64,000 nucleotides of DNA, taken from the NCBI RefSeq assembly GCF_018614055.1, contig NZ_JAGGPB010000029.1, positions 1-64,000 on the forward strand. Direction: 5' to 3'. Position numbers and translations under genes: made by a program. Positions 51,583 to 61,461 of the stretch are shown in pieces. The stretch comes from Streptomyces sp. ISL-98 (GTDB taxonomy: Bacteria; Actinomycetota; Actinomycetes; Streptomycetales; Streptomycetaceae). The notes under the pieces are model-generated. The model had not been told where the DNA came from. It searched no databases and saw only the letters and a list, made by a program, of their open reading frames with translations. The first letter of the stretch is position 1, and every line of letters starts with the position of its first letter.

Positions 51583-52653
51583 ATGACTTTCGTCGACGAG
51601 ATGAAGACCGCCGTCACACCGCGGGCCGCCCTGCTCGTCATCGGTGTCCTCGTGCTGCAGCTGCTCTTCATCGCGTCCTACGTGGGGGCGCTGCACGATC
51701 CGAAACTGAAGGACGTCCCGTTCGGCGCCGTCGCGCCCGAGCAGTCGGCGGCTCAGCTCGTCGACCGTCTCCGGAGCCTCCCCGGCGAACCGCTGGACCC
51801 CCGCACCGTCGCGGACGAGGCCGCGGCCCGGCGGGAGATCATGAACCGGGACATCGACGGCGCCCTGATCGTCGACCCCGCTTCGAAGACCGACATCCTG
51901 CTGGTCGCCTCCGGCGGAGGCACCGTACTGTCCTCCGCCCTGACCACGCTCATCACCAAGGTCGAGGCATCCCAGCAGCGCAGAGTGAAGACCGTGGACG
52001 TGGCCCCGGCCTCCGCCCAGGACTTCGACGGGCTCTCCGCGTTCTATCTGGTCGTCGGGTGGTGCGTCGGCGGCTACCTCTGCGCCTCGATCCTGGCGAT
52101 CAGCGCGGGTTCCCGGCCCGCCAACCGGCAACGCGCGGTGATCAGGCTCGGCACCATGGCGCTCTACTCGATCGCGGGCGGAATCGGCGGCGCGGTCATC
52201 GTCGGCCCGATCCTCGGCGCCCTGCCCGGCAGCGTCATGGCGCTGTGGGGCCTCGGCGCCCTCGTCGTCTTCGCCGTCGGCGCGATCACGCTCGCCCTCC
52301 AGGCGCTCACCGGCATCGTGGGTATCGGCCTGGCCGTCCTGATCGTCGTGATCGCGGGCAATCCGAGCGCGGGCGGCGCGTTCCCGCTGCCGATGCTGCC
52401 GCCGTTCTGGGAGGCGATCGGTCCCGCCCTGCCGCCGGGCGCGGGCACCTGGGCGGCGCGCTCGATCGCGTACTTCGAGGGCAACGCGGTCTCCGGATCG
52501 CTTCAGGTGCTCTCCGTCTGGGCGCTCGCGGGGGCCGTGATCACATTTGTGATGGCGTCACTGCGCAGGCCGGGGGACGGGGAAGCGCCCGCATCGCCCG
52601 CACCGGCAGCCCCGTCGCCGCCCTCAGCTCCCTCCGCGCCCGCAGCCCCCTGA
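51583..52653 (+). CDS. DUF3533/YhgE-like ABC-2 membrane protein
   Basis: The 356-residue protein has one N-terminal helix (about 16-37), an extracytoplasmic domain of about 110 residues (KDVPFGAVAPEQSAAQLVDRL, DGALIVDPASKTDILL), then five or six helices (about 155-325) and a Pro/Ala/Ser-rich tail. This layout is that of DUF3533/YhgE-Pip proteins. Its role is unknown; relatives are exporter-like or phage receptors. It diverges from dnaE2 across the SOS box. Confidence 0.78.
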   Translation: MTFVDEMKTAVTPRAALLVIGVLVLQLLFIASYVGALHDPKLKDVPFGAVAPEQSAAQLVDRLRSLPGEPLDPRTVADEAAARREIMNRDIDGALIVDPASKTDILLVASGGGTVLSSALTTLITKVEASQQRRVKTVDVAPASAQDFDGLSAFYLVVGWCVGGYLCASILAISAGSRPANRQRAVIRLGTMALYSIAGGIGGAVIVGPILGALPGSVMALWGLGALVVFAVGAITLALQALTGIVGIGLAVLIVVIAGNPSAGGAFPLPMLPPFWEAIGPALPPGAGTWAARSIAYFEGNAVSGSLQVLSVWALAGAVITFVMASLRRPGDGEAPASPAPAAPSPPSAPSAPAAP

Positions 52654-52659
52654 CGCGAA

Positions 52660-52695
52660 GAGGCCGCCCGGTGCGGCGACGCACCGGACGGCCTC
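52660..52695. terminator. Bidirectional terminator hairpin
   Basis: Two 16-bp arms, 52660-52675 and 52680-52695, pair with a single mismatch around a GCGA loop. They lie between the convergent membrane-protein and protease genes, ending 16 bases from the protease stop. Confidence 0.85.
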
Positions 52696-52711
52696 CCTCG
52701 TGAAGAGCGGG

Positions 52712-53794
52712 TCAGCCGATTTCCGCCCCCAGCGCCGCCAGCGCCGCCGGCACCGGCTGGAAGAACGTCTCGCCGCCCGAGGAGCAGTCGCCGCTGCCGC
52801 CCGAGGTGAGCCCGATCGCGGTGTCGCCCGCGAAGAGCGAACCGCCGCTGTCGCCCGGCTCGGCGCAGACCGTGGTCTGGATGAGCCCGTTCACGATGTC
52901 GCCGTTGCCGTAGTTCACGGTCGCGTCGAGCGCGGTGACCTCACCGTCGTGCACCTGCGTGGTGGAGCCGCTGCGCTGCACCGCCATGCCGACGGTCGCC
53001 TCGCCCGCCTTGGCGATCGGCTGCGTACTGCCGTTGTAGAGGTTGACCTCGCTCGGGTGCTCGACCCCGTCGTTGTACTTGACGAGTGCGAAGTCGTTGC
53101 CCGGGAACTTCGAGTCGGCCATCGTGCCCAGCGCGCCGCCCGTCGAGTCCGTCCACTCGCTGCCCGCCTCGCCGCAGTGGCCCGCGGTGATGAAGTGCGG
53201 GGCACCGTCCTTGACGACGTTGAAGCCGAGCGAACAGCGCCCGCCGCCGCTGAGGATGGCGTCGCCGCCCGCGATGAGCGGCTTGAACTCCCCGGCCGAC
53301 TTCTTGAGTTCGGCCTTGCCGCCCAGACCCTCGACGACCTTCTCCAGCTTCGTCCACGCGGCGCCCTTGACCGTACGGTCGGCCGTCACGACGACCTTGT
53401 TGGTCACCGGGTCGGTTGCCCACGAAGTGCCCGGAATGGTCGCCTTGTCGGTGAGGGTGCTCCGGGCGCTCGTCAGCTCGGCGAGAGTGTTCTCGACGAT
53501 TCTGGCCTTGCCGCCCGCCTTCCGTACGCCCTGGGCCGCCGCCTCGTCCACGACATTGACCACGAGCGACTTGGACTTGGTGTCGTAGTACGCCCCGGCC
53601 GCGTCGCCGCCCAGGCCCGAGGTCAGGTCGGAGGCGAGGCTCGCGGCGCCCGTCGCCGACAGCGTCTTGACGGTGTACTGCGGGGCGTCCTCGCTCGCGT
53701 TCGCAGTCTGGAAGGTGACTCCCGCTGCCACCAGGGCCGCGATGCCGGCCCCTGCTGCTGCCGCGCGCCGCTTGGGTATGCGTCGGTGCTTCAC
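52712..53794 (-). CDS. Secreted S1 family serine protease (streptogrisin-like)
   Basis: The 360-residue precursor is of the alpha-lytic protease/streptogrisin group. It has a signal peptide (residues 1-33), a prodomain of about 130 residues, and a mature protease starting near IAGGDAIL. The triad shows as FITAGHCGEAG, GNDFALVKY and CAEPGDSGGSLF. Cys pairs match streptogrisins. It degrades extracellular protein after self-cleavage of the prodomain. The start is GTG 53794, with GGAGG eight bases upstream. Confidence 0.93.
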   Translation of the reverse strand: MKHRRIPKRRAAAAGAGIAALVAAGVTFQTANASEDAPQYTVKTLSATGAASLASDLTSGLGGDAAGAYYDTKSKSLVVNVVDEAAAQGVRKAGGKARIVENTLAELTSARSTLTDKATIPGTSWATDPVTNKVVVTADRTVKGAAWTKLEKVVEGLGGKAELKKSAGEFKPLIAGGDAILSGGGRCSLGFNVVKDGAPHFITAGHCGEAGSEWTDSTGGALGTMADSKFPGNDFALVKYNDGVEHPSEVNLYNGSTQPIAKAGEATVGMAVQRSGSTTQVHDGEVTALDATVNYGNGDIVNGLIQTTVCAEPGDSGGSLFAGDTAIGLTSGGSGDCSSGGETFFQPVPAALAALGAEIG

Positions 53795-54180
53795 GTAATG
53801 ACCTCCTGTGGGGGGTTCGGGCCCTGCAAGGTGGGGGGCAGGCCCGAGTGCGCCCACTATTCCGAGGTCGACAGGTCGCACACAAGGTCGACTTCAGGAC
53901 GCGCACACGACAACCCCCGTGCGCCCCCTGTCCCTTTACAAAAAGGATCCTGCCCAGTCATCCTGCCCAGTCCGTCGCGTTCGCGAACACCGCGTGCGAT
54001 CGCGTGATCGGCGGTGCGTGAGGACTAGTCCTGTCCGGTACTCGCCCCTGCGGGACCGGAATCCGGCAGAAGGGGTGCGGAATCCGGCACCACAGGACCG
54101 GAATTCGCCGCTGTGGCGCGGAAACTGAGGAGCCGCCGTCACTCCCCGCGCGCCGCTTCCCGTGGGATACCGTCCAACGG
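53795..54180. promoter_or_regulatory. 386-bp intergenic region with several short repeats
   Basis: The region between the protease and the divergent hydrolase holds AGGTCGAC twice (53862 and 53883 areas), TCCTGCCCAGTC twice in tandem (53949 and 53962 areas), the palindrome GTTCGCGAAC near 53988, and three copies of CCGGAAT or CGGAAT between 54055 and 54105. These suggest regulated divergent promoters. No coding frame convinces me. Confidence 0.45.
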
Positions 54181-55050
54181 ATGCAGATGCGGACGGTGGA
54201 CGGGCGGCATCTGGCGGTGGACCGCCTCGGCGACCCGTGCGGCACTCCGGTGTTCCTGCTGCACGGCACCCCCGGCAGCAGGCTGGGTGCGGCACCACGC
54301 TCCATGGTGGAATGCAGGCCCGGGATGCAGGTGATCGTGTACGACCGCCCCGGGTACGGCGGTTCGGACCGGCGGCCGGGCCGCAGCATTGCCGACGCGG
54401 CCGAGGACGTCCGGTCGATCGCCGACGCCCTGGGCCTCGAACGGTTCGCTGTGGCAGGCCGCTCCGGTGGCGCCCCGCACGCCCTGGCCTGCGCGGCGCT
54501 GCTGCCCGGACGTGTCACGCGTACGGCGGCTCTTGTGAGCCTCGCACCCCGGGACTCGGTCGGACTCGACTGGTTCGACGGCATGACCGCCTCCAACGTC
54601 CGCGACTACACCACCGCGTCCTCCCACCCCGAGGAGATCGCGGAACGCCTGGCAGTCCGCTCCGCGACCATCAGGAAGGACCCGGCCCGGCTGCTCGACG
54701 AGCTGGAGAGGGAGCTGACGGACACCGACCGCAGGATCGTCTCGGACGCCGAGGTCAGGTCCATGCTGATCACAAACTACGTCGAGACACTGCGCAGTTC
54801 GGCGTACGGCTGGATCGACGACGTACTGGCGACCTGCCGCCCCTGGGGGTTCGACCCGGCGGACATCCCGGGCCCGGTCCTGCTGTGGCACGGCGAGAAG
54901 GACGGCTTCTCGCCCGTCGGCCACGCCCGCTGGCTGGCAGAGCGCATCCCTGGTGCGACGGCCGTTCTCGATCCCGCCGCCTCGCACTTCGACGCCATCA
55001 ACGCGCTGCCGGGCGTCTTCGGCTGGCTGCTCGGCGAGAGGTGGACGTAG
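54181..55050 (+). CDS. Alpha/beta hydrolase
   Basis: This 289-residue cytoplasmic alpha/beta hydrolase shows VFLLHGTPGSRLG (oxyanion loop), IVYDRPGYGGSD, the nucleophile elbow VAGRSGGAPHAL (Ser about 99), LLWHGEKDGFSP (Asp) and DPAASHFDA (His). The substrate is unknown; an esterase, epoxide hydrolase or haloperoxidase-like role is possible. It is convergent with fxsT, 24 bp apart. Confidence 0.88.
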   Translation: MQMRTVDGRHLAVDRLGDPCGTPVFLLHGTPGSRLGAAPRSMVECRPGMQVIVYDRPGYGGSDRRPGRSIADAAEDVRSIADALGLERFAVAGRSGGAPHALACAALLPGRVTRTAALVSLAPRDSVGLDWFDGMTASNVRDYTTASSHPEEIAERLAVRSATIRKDPARLLDELERELTDTDRRIVSDAEVRSMLITNYVETLRSSAYGWIDDVLATCRPWGFDPADIPGPVLLWHGEKDGFSPVGHARWLAERIPGATAVLDPAASHFDAINALPGVFGWLLGERWT

Positions 55051-55074
55051 AGGTGGAGGTAGCGGCAGCGGCGG

Positions 55075-58000
55075 TCATACCGACAGCGGCTCCAGGTCCC
55101 GGGAAAAGCGCCGCCCGTCACCCGCGAACCGGGTCACGATGTGCTCCTCGCCCAGCAGTCGGCAGAGTTCCCCGAAGGCCTCCGCCCTCAGCTGCTGCGC
55201 CTCCTCCTTGCGCCCGAGCGCGTCGAGCGTGACGGACAGGTTGGCGGCGCAGGCAAGGGCCTCCGGGTGGTGCGGTCCCAGCACGTCGCGCAGTTGGCCG
55301 ACGGCCCGGCGCTCCAGCTCCAGTGCTCCTTCCGCATCCCCCATGTCCGCGACGGCGTTGGCGAGGTTCACCACGCAGAAGACGGTGTGCGGGTGCGCCT
55401 CCCCGAGCACCTCACGCATGGTGCCCAGCGCGCGTTCGAGCAGCTGCCGCGCGATGTCCGGAGCGCCGCAGCCCCACTCGTGGATGCCCAGGTTGTTGAC
55501 GGCCGCGAGCGTGCAGGGATGGCGCTCCCCCGACATCCTCCGATACGCGTCGACGGCCTCCCGGGCCATATCGCGCGCCTCTGCCGCCTCGCCTGCCGCG
55601 AACAGATCGGCGGCCAGGTTCACGTCGCAGGCGAGCGAATCGGGATTCGCCGCGGCCGGCTCGACGCGGTATCGGTTGCGCGTGGCCGTGGTCAGCCGGC
55701 GCGCATCCGCCGGCCGCCCGGCTCTGCGCAGCGACACGGCGAGGCTCTTCGCCGCCGCCAGGGTGCCGGGGAAGGCCCGGCCGAGCGTCTCCTTGTAGAC
55801 GTCGTACGTACGCGAGAGCAGCGCCACCGAGTCCTCGTACCGGCCGGCCTCCCGCAGGTCGCGGGCGAGTGAGGTGGCCGAGGAGAGGGTGTACGGATGC
55901 TCCGGGCCGAGCACCTCGGTGCGCCGGTCGAAGACGTCCTGGTCGATCTCGCGGGCGCGGGCGTACTGGCCGACCATGCGCAGGTTCAGCGCGAGGTTGT
56001 TGGCGGCGGCCAGGGTGCGCGGGTGGGACTCGTGGAAGATCTGGCTGAAGCCTTCGTGGGCCTCGGTGGCCAGTTCCATCGCCTTGCCGTACTGGCCGAG
56101 CCCTCCGAGGTCCATCGCGAGGCCACTGGTAGTCATGTACGTGTGCGGATGGGACGGGCCGAGGACGGCCCGCTGCCGCTCCAGGGTCACCTCGTCCAGC
56201 TCCCGCGCCTCCACGTAACGCCCCTGGGAGCGGAGGATGTTGGAGAGGTGGAAGCGCAGGTACAGATACTGCAGGTCGTCGTTTCCGAGCATGTCGCGCC
56301 AGGAGTCGCGCAGTTCATCGGCGAGCACCCCCGCGGTCTGCCAGTCGCCGCGCTTCCACAGATGGCGCACGCGGTCGATGAGCAGCCGCCTGGTCTCCGG
56401 CTCCTTGCAGAAACGGGCCTCCGAGGGGCCGAGGTGCGGCCAGATGGTGTTGAACCGCGGCCAGGTCTCGGGGTTGTCGATCGGCTCGTCGTCGTCGGGG
56501 CGTGCCCCGGCGAGGATCCGGTGGACGGCGTGCCGCGCGTCCATCTGCTCCTCCTCGCTGAGCTGAGCCCGGATGACGGCCTGCACCAGCCGGTGCACCT
56601 GGATGGAGTTGGAGACCTGGTCGACCTTGGCGAGGGCGAACCGGCCGATCTCCCGGATGACCCGGCCCAGCACGAGCTTCTCCTGGAGGGAGGAGTCGTA
56701 CGGCCTGAGGGCCTCGATCATCTCCTTGCTGTAGAGGAGGTTCGCGGAGATCGGCTCGGGTGCGAAGAACGCACAGAGCTGGAGCAGCCGCACGGCCGCG
56801 GGCGAGCGTTCCTTGAGCCGCTCGATGGAGACGTTCCACGTCGCGGCGACCGGCTCGGGATAGCCCGCGGGCTGGTTGAGCGCGAGGACGCTCGGGGCCT
56901 GCTGGGCCAGCTGTTCCAGATACACGGCAACGGGCGTCGCGGTCTCGGCGATCCATGCGGCGGCCTGCTCGACGGCGAGCGGCAGGTCTCCGACGGCGCC
57001 GGCGACCTGGTCGGCGTCCTCGAACGTCAGCTCGGGGGCACGGCGCTGCAGGTGCTCGACGGACTCCTCGCGCAGGAAGACGTCGACGGGCAGCGTGTCG
57101 CCGTACTGGGACCAGGTCTGGTTCCTGGAGGTGACCAGGATGTGCCCGCCGGTCGGGAAGAACCTCTTCAGCTGCTCGGGGTCGTCGGCGTTGTCGAAGA
57201 CCAGCAGCCAGCGCGAGGTCCGTACGCCGCGCCGCAGCAGGTCGATGGCCTCCTGGGAGGCGGCTGCCGTGTCCTCGCCGCCCTGGGCGCCGAGCCGGGT
57301 GGCGAGTTCGGCGAGACCGGCGACGACGTCGTCGGGCTGCTCGGACGAGATCCACCACACCAGGTCGTAGTCGGCCATGAAGCGGTGCACGTACTCCAGC
57401 GCCACCTGGGTCTTTCCGACGCCGCCGAGTCCGTACAGGGTCTGGGGCTGCGGCAGGACGGCCGCCATTCCGCCGACGAGCTGGTCGCGCATCCGCTCCA
57501 GGACGACGGAGCGTCCGGTGAAGCCGGGGTTGCGGGGCGGGGCGTTCCAGATCTTGGGGACGGTGCCGGGGAAGCGGGGTCCCGGCGAGACGCCGTCGGA
57601 GAGCTGCACGGGCCGGTCGAGGGCGCGCAGCAGGGCGGCGGTGGCGTGCACCTCGTCGAGGCGGAAGAGGTCGACGGGGTTGCAGTCGATGTAGGGGGTG
57701 GTGAGGCGTACGTCGCCGACGCGCAGCGGCAGCAGATGGCTGCGCCCGCCGACCGGGTCCATGGCCCCGGCCCGCTCCAGGATCTCCGCGGCACGCGCGG
57801 ACTTGAGGTACGCGCTGGAAAGCAGCACCACCGTACGGGCGGCGCTCCCGGCCGAGCCGTCCGCGTCGGCCGTTTCCCGCCCGGCCGAAACGTCCCGTGA
57901 CACGACCCGGAAACCCGCCCGGGTGAGCACCGACTCGATCCAGTCGGCCCACATCCGGTTCTCCGGCGCATAGCTGAGGAAGAGATCGGCGGACACCGTG

Positions 58001-59001
58001 GGCCGCCGCCGGGTGAAGGCGTCCCTGATCCGAAGCCTGACTTCTTCCTGGATCACAGGCATCGCGGTGATCTGCTGGTCGGTGACGACGGCGGCGAGCC
58101 GCTCGAAGGAAGAGAGCAGCGAGTTGGTGAGACCGGCCTCGTCGCCGAAGGTGGCGAGCGTCTCTTCGTACGCGTAGTAGGGACGGTAGGGAACCTCCAC
58201 CGCGCCCCAGTACGCTGCGAGTTCCGCTCCGGAGAGGCCGGTGGGAAAGCGGTCGAACTTCAGCCGGGCCACCGCCCGCCCCGCGTCGGCCTTCTCCTTC
58301 TCGCCGTCGTCGATCCGCATCGGGACGGGGAAGATCCGGATGCCACGGCCCCCGTACCGCTCTTCGATCTGGCGGGCCACCGAGGCGGCGCCGTCGATGG
58401 ACTGGTCGCTGAGGGTGAAGCAGTCGACGAGGACATCGGGCAGTTGCACCGTGCAGATGTCGGCGATGTCGCTCAGTCCGGTCCGGCTGTCGATCAGGGT
58501 GTAGTCGTAGTTGGCCTTCATGTCGTCGCGCAGGGCATCGAAGAAGTGTCCGCCGCCCAGCCGGTCGTAGAAGTTGTCCCAGTCGAAGGTGGAGACCGTG
58601 GCCGAGTATTCGCGGTTGTGCCGTCCCGCGGACACGAAGTCGAGGGTGCCGCCCTCGGGGAACTCCCAGCCGAGGCTCTCCGGTGTCAGTGACACGGCGT
58701 GCGGCTGGATCCGGGCGTAGTCACGGTGCCAGTCGTCGGGCCTCGCCACGGGACTGGTCGCGGCCCAGGCGTATTCGGTGATGAGGTCGATGATCCCGGT
58801 GGTGGCGCCGAGCACGGAGGGATCAAGGAACGGGTGGAAGAAGCGGTGGAGGCCGGGAGCTTCCAGGTCCCAGTCGACCGCGAGGACGCGCTTCCCGTTC
58901 GCCGCCAGGATCCAGGCTGTGTTGGCCATGGCCATGGTGCGGCCCGTACCGCCCTTGTACGAGTAGAAGGTGACGATGCGTCCGTCACGACGCGATGTCA
59001 T
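55075..59001 (-). CDS. fxsT: FxSxx-COOH system TPR protein FxsT (MinD-TIR-NB-ARC-TPR)
   Basis: The 1308-residue protein has four modules. Residues 1-260 form a MinD/ParA-type ATPase with deviant Walker A KGGTGRT (16-22) and VDWDLEAPG. Residues about 335-470 are TIR-like (LFLSYAPENRMWADW, LLSSAYLKSARAAEIL). Residues about 495-780 are an NB-ARC/STAND ATPase (LYGLGGVGKTQVALEY, near 525, and WLLVFDNADD). About ten TPRs fill the C-terminus. It follows fxsB by 18 bp. FxSxx TPR proteins are linked to this RiPP system by genomic context; their role is unknown. The layout is like NLR immune sensors. Confidence 0.9.
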   Translation of the reverse strand: MTSRRDGRIVTFYSYKGGTGRTMAMANTAWILAANGKRVLAVDWDLEAPGLHRFFHPFLDPSVLGATTGIIDLITEYAWAATSPVARPDDWHRDYARIQPHAVSLTPESLGWEFPEGGTLDFVSAGRHNREYSATVSTFDWDNFYDRLGGGHFFDALRDDMKANYDYTLIDSRTGLSDIADICTVQLPDVLVDCFTLSDQSIDGAASVARQIEERYGGRGIRIFPVPMRIDDGEKEKADAGRAVARLKFDRFPTGLSGAELAAYWGAVEVPYRPYYAYEETLATFGDEAGLTNSLLSSFERLAAVVTDQQITAMPVIQEEVRLRIRDAFTRRRPTVSADLFLSYAPENRMWADWIESVLTRAGFRVVSRDVSAGRETADADGSAGSAARTVVLLSSAYLKSARAAEILERAGAMDPVGGRSHLLPLRVGDVRLTTPYIDCNPVDLFRLDEVHATAALLRALDRPVQLSDGVSPGPRFPGTVPKIWNAPPRNPGFTGRSVVLERMRDQLVGGMAAVLPQPQTLYGLGGVGKTQVALEYVHRFMADYDLVWWISSEQPDDVVAGLAELATRLGAQGGEDTAAASQEAIDLLRRGVRTSRWLLVFDNADDPEQLKRFFPTGGHILVTSRNQTWSQYGDTLPVDVFLREESVEHLQRRAPELTFEDADQVAGAVGDLPLAVEQAAAWIAETATPVAVYLEQLAQQAPSVLALNQPAGYPEPVAATWNVSIERLKERSPAAVRLLQLCAFFAPEPISANLLYSKEMIEALRPYDSSLQEKLVLGRVIREIGRFALAKVDQVSNSIQVHRLVQAVIRAQLSEEEQMDARHAVHRILAGARPDDDEPIDNPETWPRFNTIWPHLGPSEARFCKEPETRRLLIDRVRHLWKRGDWQTAGVLADELRDSWRDMLGNDDLQYLYLRFHLSNILRSQGRYVEARELDEVTLERQRAVLGPSHPHTYMTTSGLAMDLGGLGQYGKAMELATEAHEGFSQIFHESHPRTLAAANNLALNLRMVGQYARAREIDQDVFDRRTEVLGPEHPYTLSSATSLARDLREAGRYEDSVALLSRTYDVYKETLGRAFPGTLAAAKSLAVSLRRAGRPADARRLTTATRNRYRVEPAAANPDSLACDVNLAADLFAAGEAAEARDMAREAVDAYRRMSGERHPCTLAAVNNLGIHEWGCGAPDIARQLLERALGTMREVLGEAHPHTVFCVVNLANAVADMGDAEGALELERRAVGQLRDVLGPHHPEALACAANLSVTLDALGRKEEAQQLRAEAFGELCRLLGEEHIVTRFAGDGRRFSRDLEPLSV

Positions 59002-59019
59002 CCGTGCCCTCCGTATCGC

Positions 59020-61188
59020 TCATCGCTCAACGTCTCTCTCCCACTCTTCACGCAGCGCGGCCACCAGTCTCCCCCCGTTCAGGGTGAGTTGAGCGGTGAA
59101 CCAGGGAGATTCCAAGGTCTCCAGGGCCCGTCCGGTGCCGGCGACGAGCCGCGGCAGCCGCTCCTGACCGGCTCCGCCCGCGCGCAGATACGCCGCGACT
59201 CCCACGCGCTCGTACGTGTCCGCCAGCAGCCGGAGCCGCCCGGTGTCCCGCGGTATGTCGCGGTGGAAGAGGTCGGTCACCTCGTGCAGTGCCCGCAGCT
59301 TCGCCCTGCGGAAGCCGCGCAGCAGCCCTGGGGCGGTGACGGAGGCGGGGATGCCCAGGGCGCCGTAGCCGTGACGGCCCGCACGGACCGGTCCTGCGGT
59401 GAGGGGCGTGAGGGTGGCGAGGGCGGCGGCGGCCTCCTCGGCCTGGGCGGGCACGGTCTCGCGCAGCTCAGCCCAGACGTCGGTGAGGCGGCTGCTGAGG
59501 GCGCTCGCTTCGCGGTCGGTGAGACGGGGACGGGCGGGGGTCTCGTAGCAGTCGCGGTACGGGTCGGTGTCGTCCAGCGCGAGACCGGGCAGCCCGCCGC
59601 TTCGGCGCACCGGGCGCCAGTCCGTGATCCGGCTCTCCGTACCGTCCTGCCGTACAGCGAACCCGTCCCCGGCCGCCCGCACTTCCGTACGCCCGCACCC
59701 CGGCCGTACCCGCAGCGTGCCCAGCGTGGGCAGATGAACAGTGCCGTCTGCGCCGTTCACCGGGACGGACAGCGCGAGGCCGCCCCGGACCGCTGCGGCG
59801 GCGACGTAGGAGCCGAGGTCATTGGCCAGGGCTTCGGGCCGCCCCTCGTCCAGGGCTTCGAGGCAGCGCAGCAGCCAGGTGCGTGCGTAGGGGTGGGCCA
59901 GTACGTCGTCCAGCGCGTCGGAGCGGGTCTCGACTTCGGCCGCCAGCTCCCACGCCTCGTCCCAGGCACGGCCGCCGCGCCCGTCGAGCTCGACGTTCAG
60001 GTGCGCGAGCAGAGTTCGGGTCAACTGCCGCTGCTGCACGGCCAGTTCAATGGAGTCGAGGAGGACGGCAGAGGTCGGCGTACGTTCCTCGATACCGCGC
60101 ACCAGGGCCTTGAGGTCGGTGCAGTAGGCGGAAGGGTTGTCGAAGCCGGTGCCGGTCCGGTGGCGGTGGGCATACAGGCCGCCGCCGCAGGAGCGTACGA
60201 CCGGGCAGCGGCGGCACGTGCCGCTGACGCCCGCGAGGCCGAGCTGCCGGGCGCGGATGCCGGGGTGGGCGGCCACCTCGTCGAGGCTGTGGGTGAAGAC
60301 GTCGAAGCCGGTCGCGGCGGCGCCGTCGTACGCCGTCTTGAGCGAGTCGGCCTGCTCCAGCATGCCGTCGGTTTCGACGACGACCAGGTCCGTGGGCGTA
60401 AGGCCGAGCACTTCGGTGAGGCTCGGGCCGCCGCCGAGGGTGGATTCGACGGAGGCGAAGAGCCGTACTTCCATGGGACGCCCCAGCTCCTCCCAGCGGC
60501 CGTGTGCGGCGAGCAGCCAGTCGGCGTACGCGGTGGGCGAGCCGCCCGGCCTGTCCGGCGGGGTGTCCCATGTGGCGTGCGGCAGAAGGAAGTCGACGCG
60601 CGGCGGGTCGAGTGCGGCCAGCGCGTCGAGCACCGCGACCGGGTCGTTGGCGACGTCGACCGTGCAGAGCAGCCCGAGATACAGGTGGCGGTAGGCCGCG
60701 CTGCGCAGCAGCTCGACGGCGCGGACGACCTGCGGGTGACTGCTGCGTCCGTCGGCGTGGCGGCGGTGACGGTCGTTGGCGGCCCGGTCGCCGTCCAGCG
60801 ATACGCCGACCCTGACGCCGTACTCGGCGAAGAGGTCGAGGCAACGGGCGTCCAGCCGGAGGCCGTTGGTGTGGATGCGCAGGTCGAGCGTGGTGACCGG
60901 GGTCAGGGCCTCGGTGAGCTCCGCGCAGATGCGCCGGAGCCTTTCGGGCCCTGCGAGGAGCGGTTCACCCCCGTGCAGGATCACCGAAATGGCGTCCAGC
61001 GCATGGGACTTGACATGTTCGGCGAGGCGGTGCGCGACCTGGGAGACGGTCTCGTCGGAGAGGGTTCTGGGGCGAGTGCGCCAGCTCTGGTCGGCGTGCT
61101 CGTAGACGTAGCAGTGGTCGCAGGCCAGATCGCAGCGGCTGTGGACCTTGAGGACGATCGCCCGGAACGGGATCAGCGATCCGGCCAT
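59020..61188 (-). CDS. fxsB: Radical SAM/SPASM peptide maturase FxsB, with degenerate hydroxylase-like extension
   Basis: This 722-residue enzyme should install a cyclophane crosslink in FxsA. The N-terminus has the radical SAM motif CDLACDHC (residues 19-26), then VILHGGEPLL. The SPASM region GTCRRCPVVRSCGGGLYAHR, with a later Cys, holds auxiliary Fe-S clusters (about 305-350). The extra C-terminal domain of about 350 residues has HEVTD near residue 635, where related extensions carry HExxH, so this half looks like the inactivated beta-hydroxylase form (FxsBH). It lies 14 bp after fxsA. Confidence 0.92.
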   Translation of the reverse strand: MAGSLIPFRAIVLKVHSRCDLACDHCYVYEHADQSWRTRPRTLSDETVSQVAHRLAEHVKSHALDAISVILHGGEPLLAGPERLRRICAELTEALTPVTTLDLRIHTNGLRLDARCLDLFAEYGVRVGVSLDGDRAANDRHRRHADGRSSHPQVVRAVELLRSAAYRHLYLGLLCTVDVANDPVAVLDALAALDPPRVDFLLPHATWDTPPDRPGGSPTAYADWLLAAHGRWEELGRPMEVRLFASVESTLGGGPSLTEVLGLTPTDLVVVETDGMLEQADSLKTAYDGAAATGFDVFTHSLDEVAAHPGIRARQLGLAGVSGTCRRCPVVRSCGGGLYAHRHRTGTGFDNPSAYCTDLKALVRGIEERTPTSAVLLDSIELAVQQRQLTRTLLAHLNVELDGRGGRAWDEAWELAAEVETRSDALDDVLAHPYARTWLLRCLEALDEGRPEALANDLGSYVAAAAVRGGLALSVPVNGADGTVHLPTLGTLRVRPGCGRTEVRAAGDGFAVRQDGTESRITDWRPVRRSGGLPGLALDDTDPYRDCYETPARPRLTDREASALSSRLTDVWAELRETVPAQAEEAAAALATLTPLTAGPVRAGRHGYGALGIPASVTAPGLLRGFRRAKLRALHEVTDLFHRDIPRDTGRLRLLADTYERVGVAAYLRAGGAGQERLPRLVAGTGRALETLESPWFTAQLTLNGGRLVAALREEWERDVER

Positions 61189-61202
61189 GACGACGTCTGC
61201 GT

Positions 61203-61382
61203 CTAGAGGGCGGAGTTGAAGGTCGCTGCGTGGTTGCCGGGACGGCTCGGTCGTACGGTGATCACCCGTCCGAGCGTCCTGGCGGATTCGGCGTCACGCG
61301 GATCGATGGCGGCCAGTGGCGTGCGCGGCTTCTCAGTACGTGCGGTACGTACAGCGGTCTTCGCGGCCTTTGCCGACTTCAT
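61203..61382 (-). CDS. fxsA: FxSxx-COOH RiPP precursor FxsA
   Basis: The 59-residue peptide ends FNSAL, exactly the F-x-S-x-x-COOH signature of FxsA precursors. The leader is basic and Ala-rich, with TPLAAIDPRDAESARTLGR in the middle. By analogy with characterised triceptide enzymes (XyeB, GrrM, FxsB), the ring of Phe55 should be joined to the beta carbon of Ser57. ATG 61382 has GAGGGA upstream. It is followed by fxsB and fxsT on the same strand. The final product and function are unknown. Confidence 0.9.
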   Translation of the reverse strand: MKSAKAAKTAVRTARTEKPRTPLAAIDPRDAESARTLGRVITVRPSRPGNHAATFNSAL

Positions 61383-61461
61383 GGGCAGTCCCTCGTTTCT
61401 CGGCTTGTGAGGCTTACGCGGCACTGTGCGGCTCCCCGTCATCGTGGCACAGCACCGCTCA

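Noticed and set aside
48897..52703. A 1268-codon plus-strand frame opposite dnaE2
   Set aside because: dnaE2 on the minus strand has conserved catalytic motifs; the plus frame has none and runs through the end of another real gene in a different frame.
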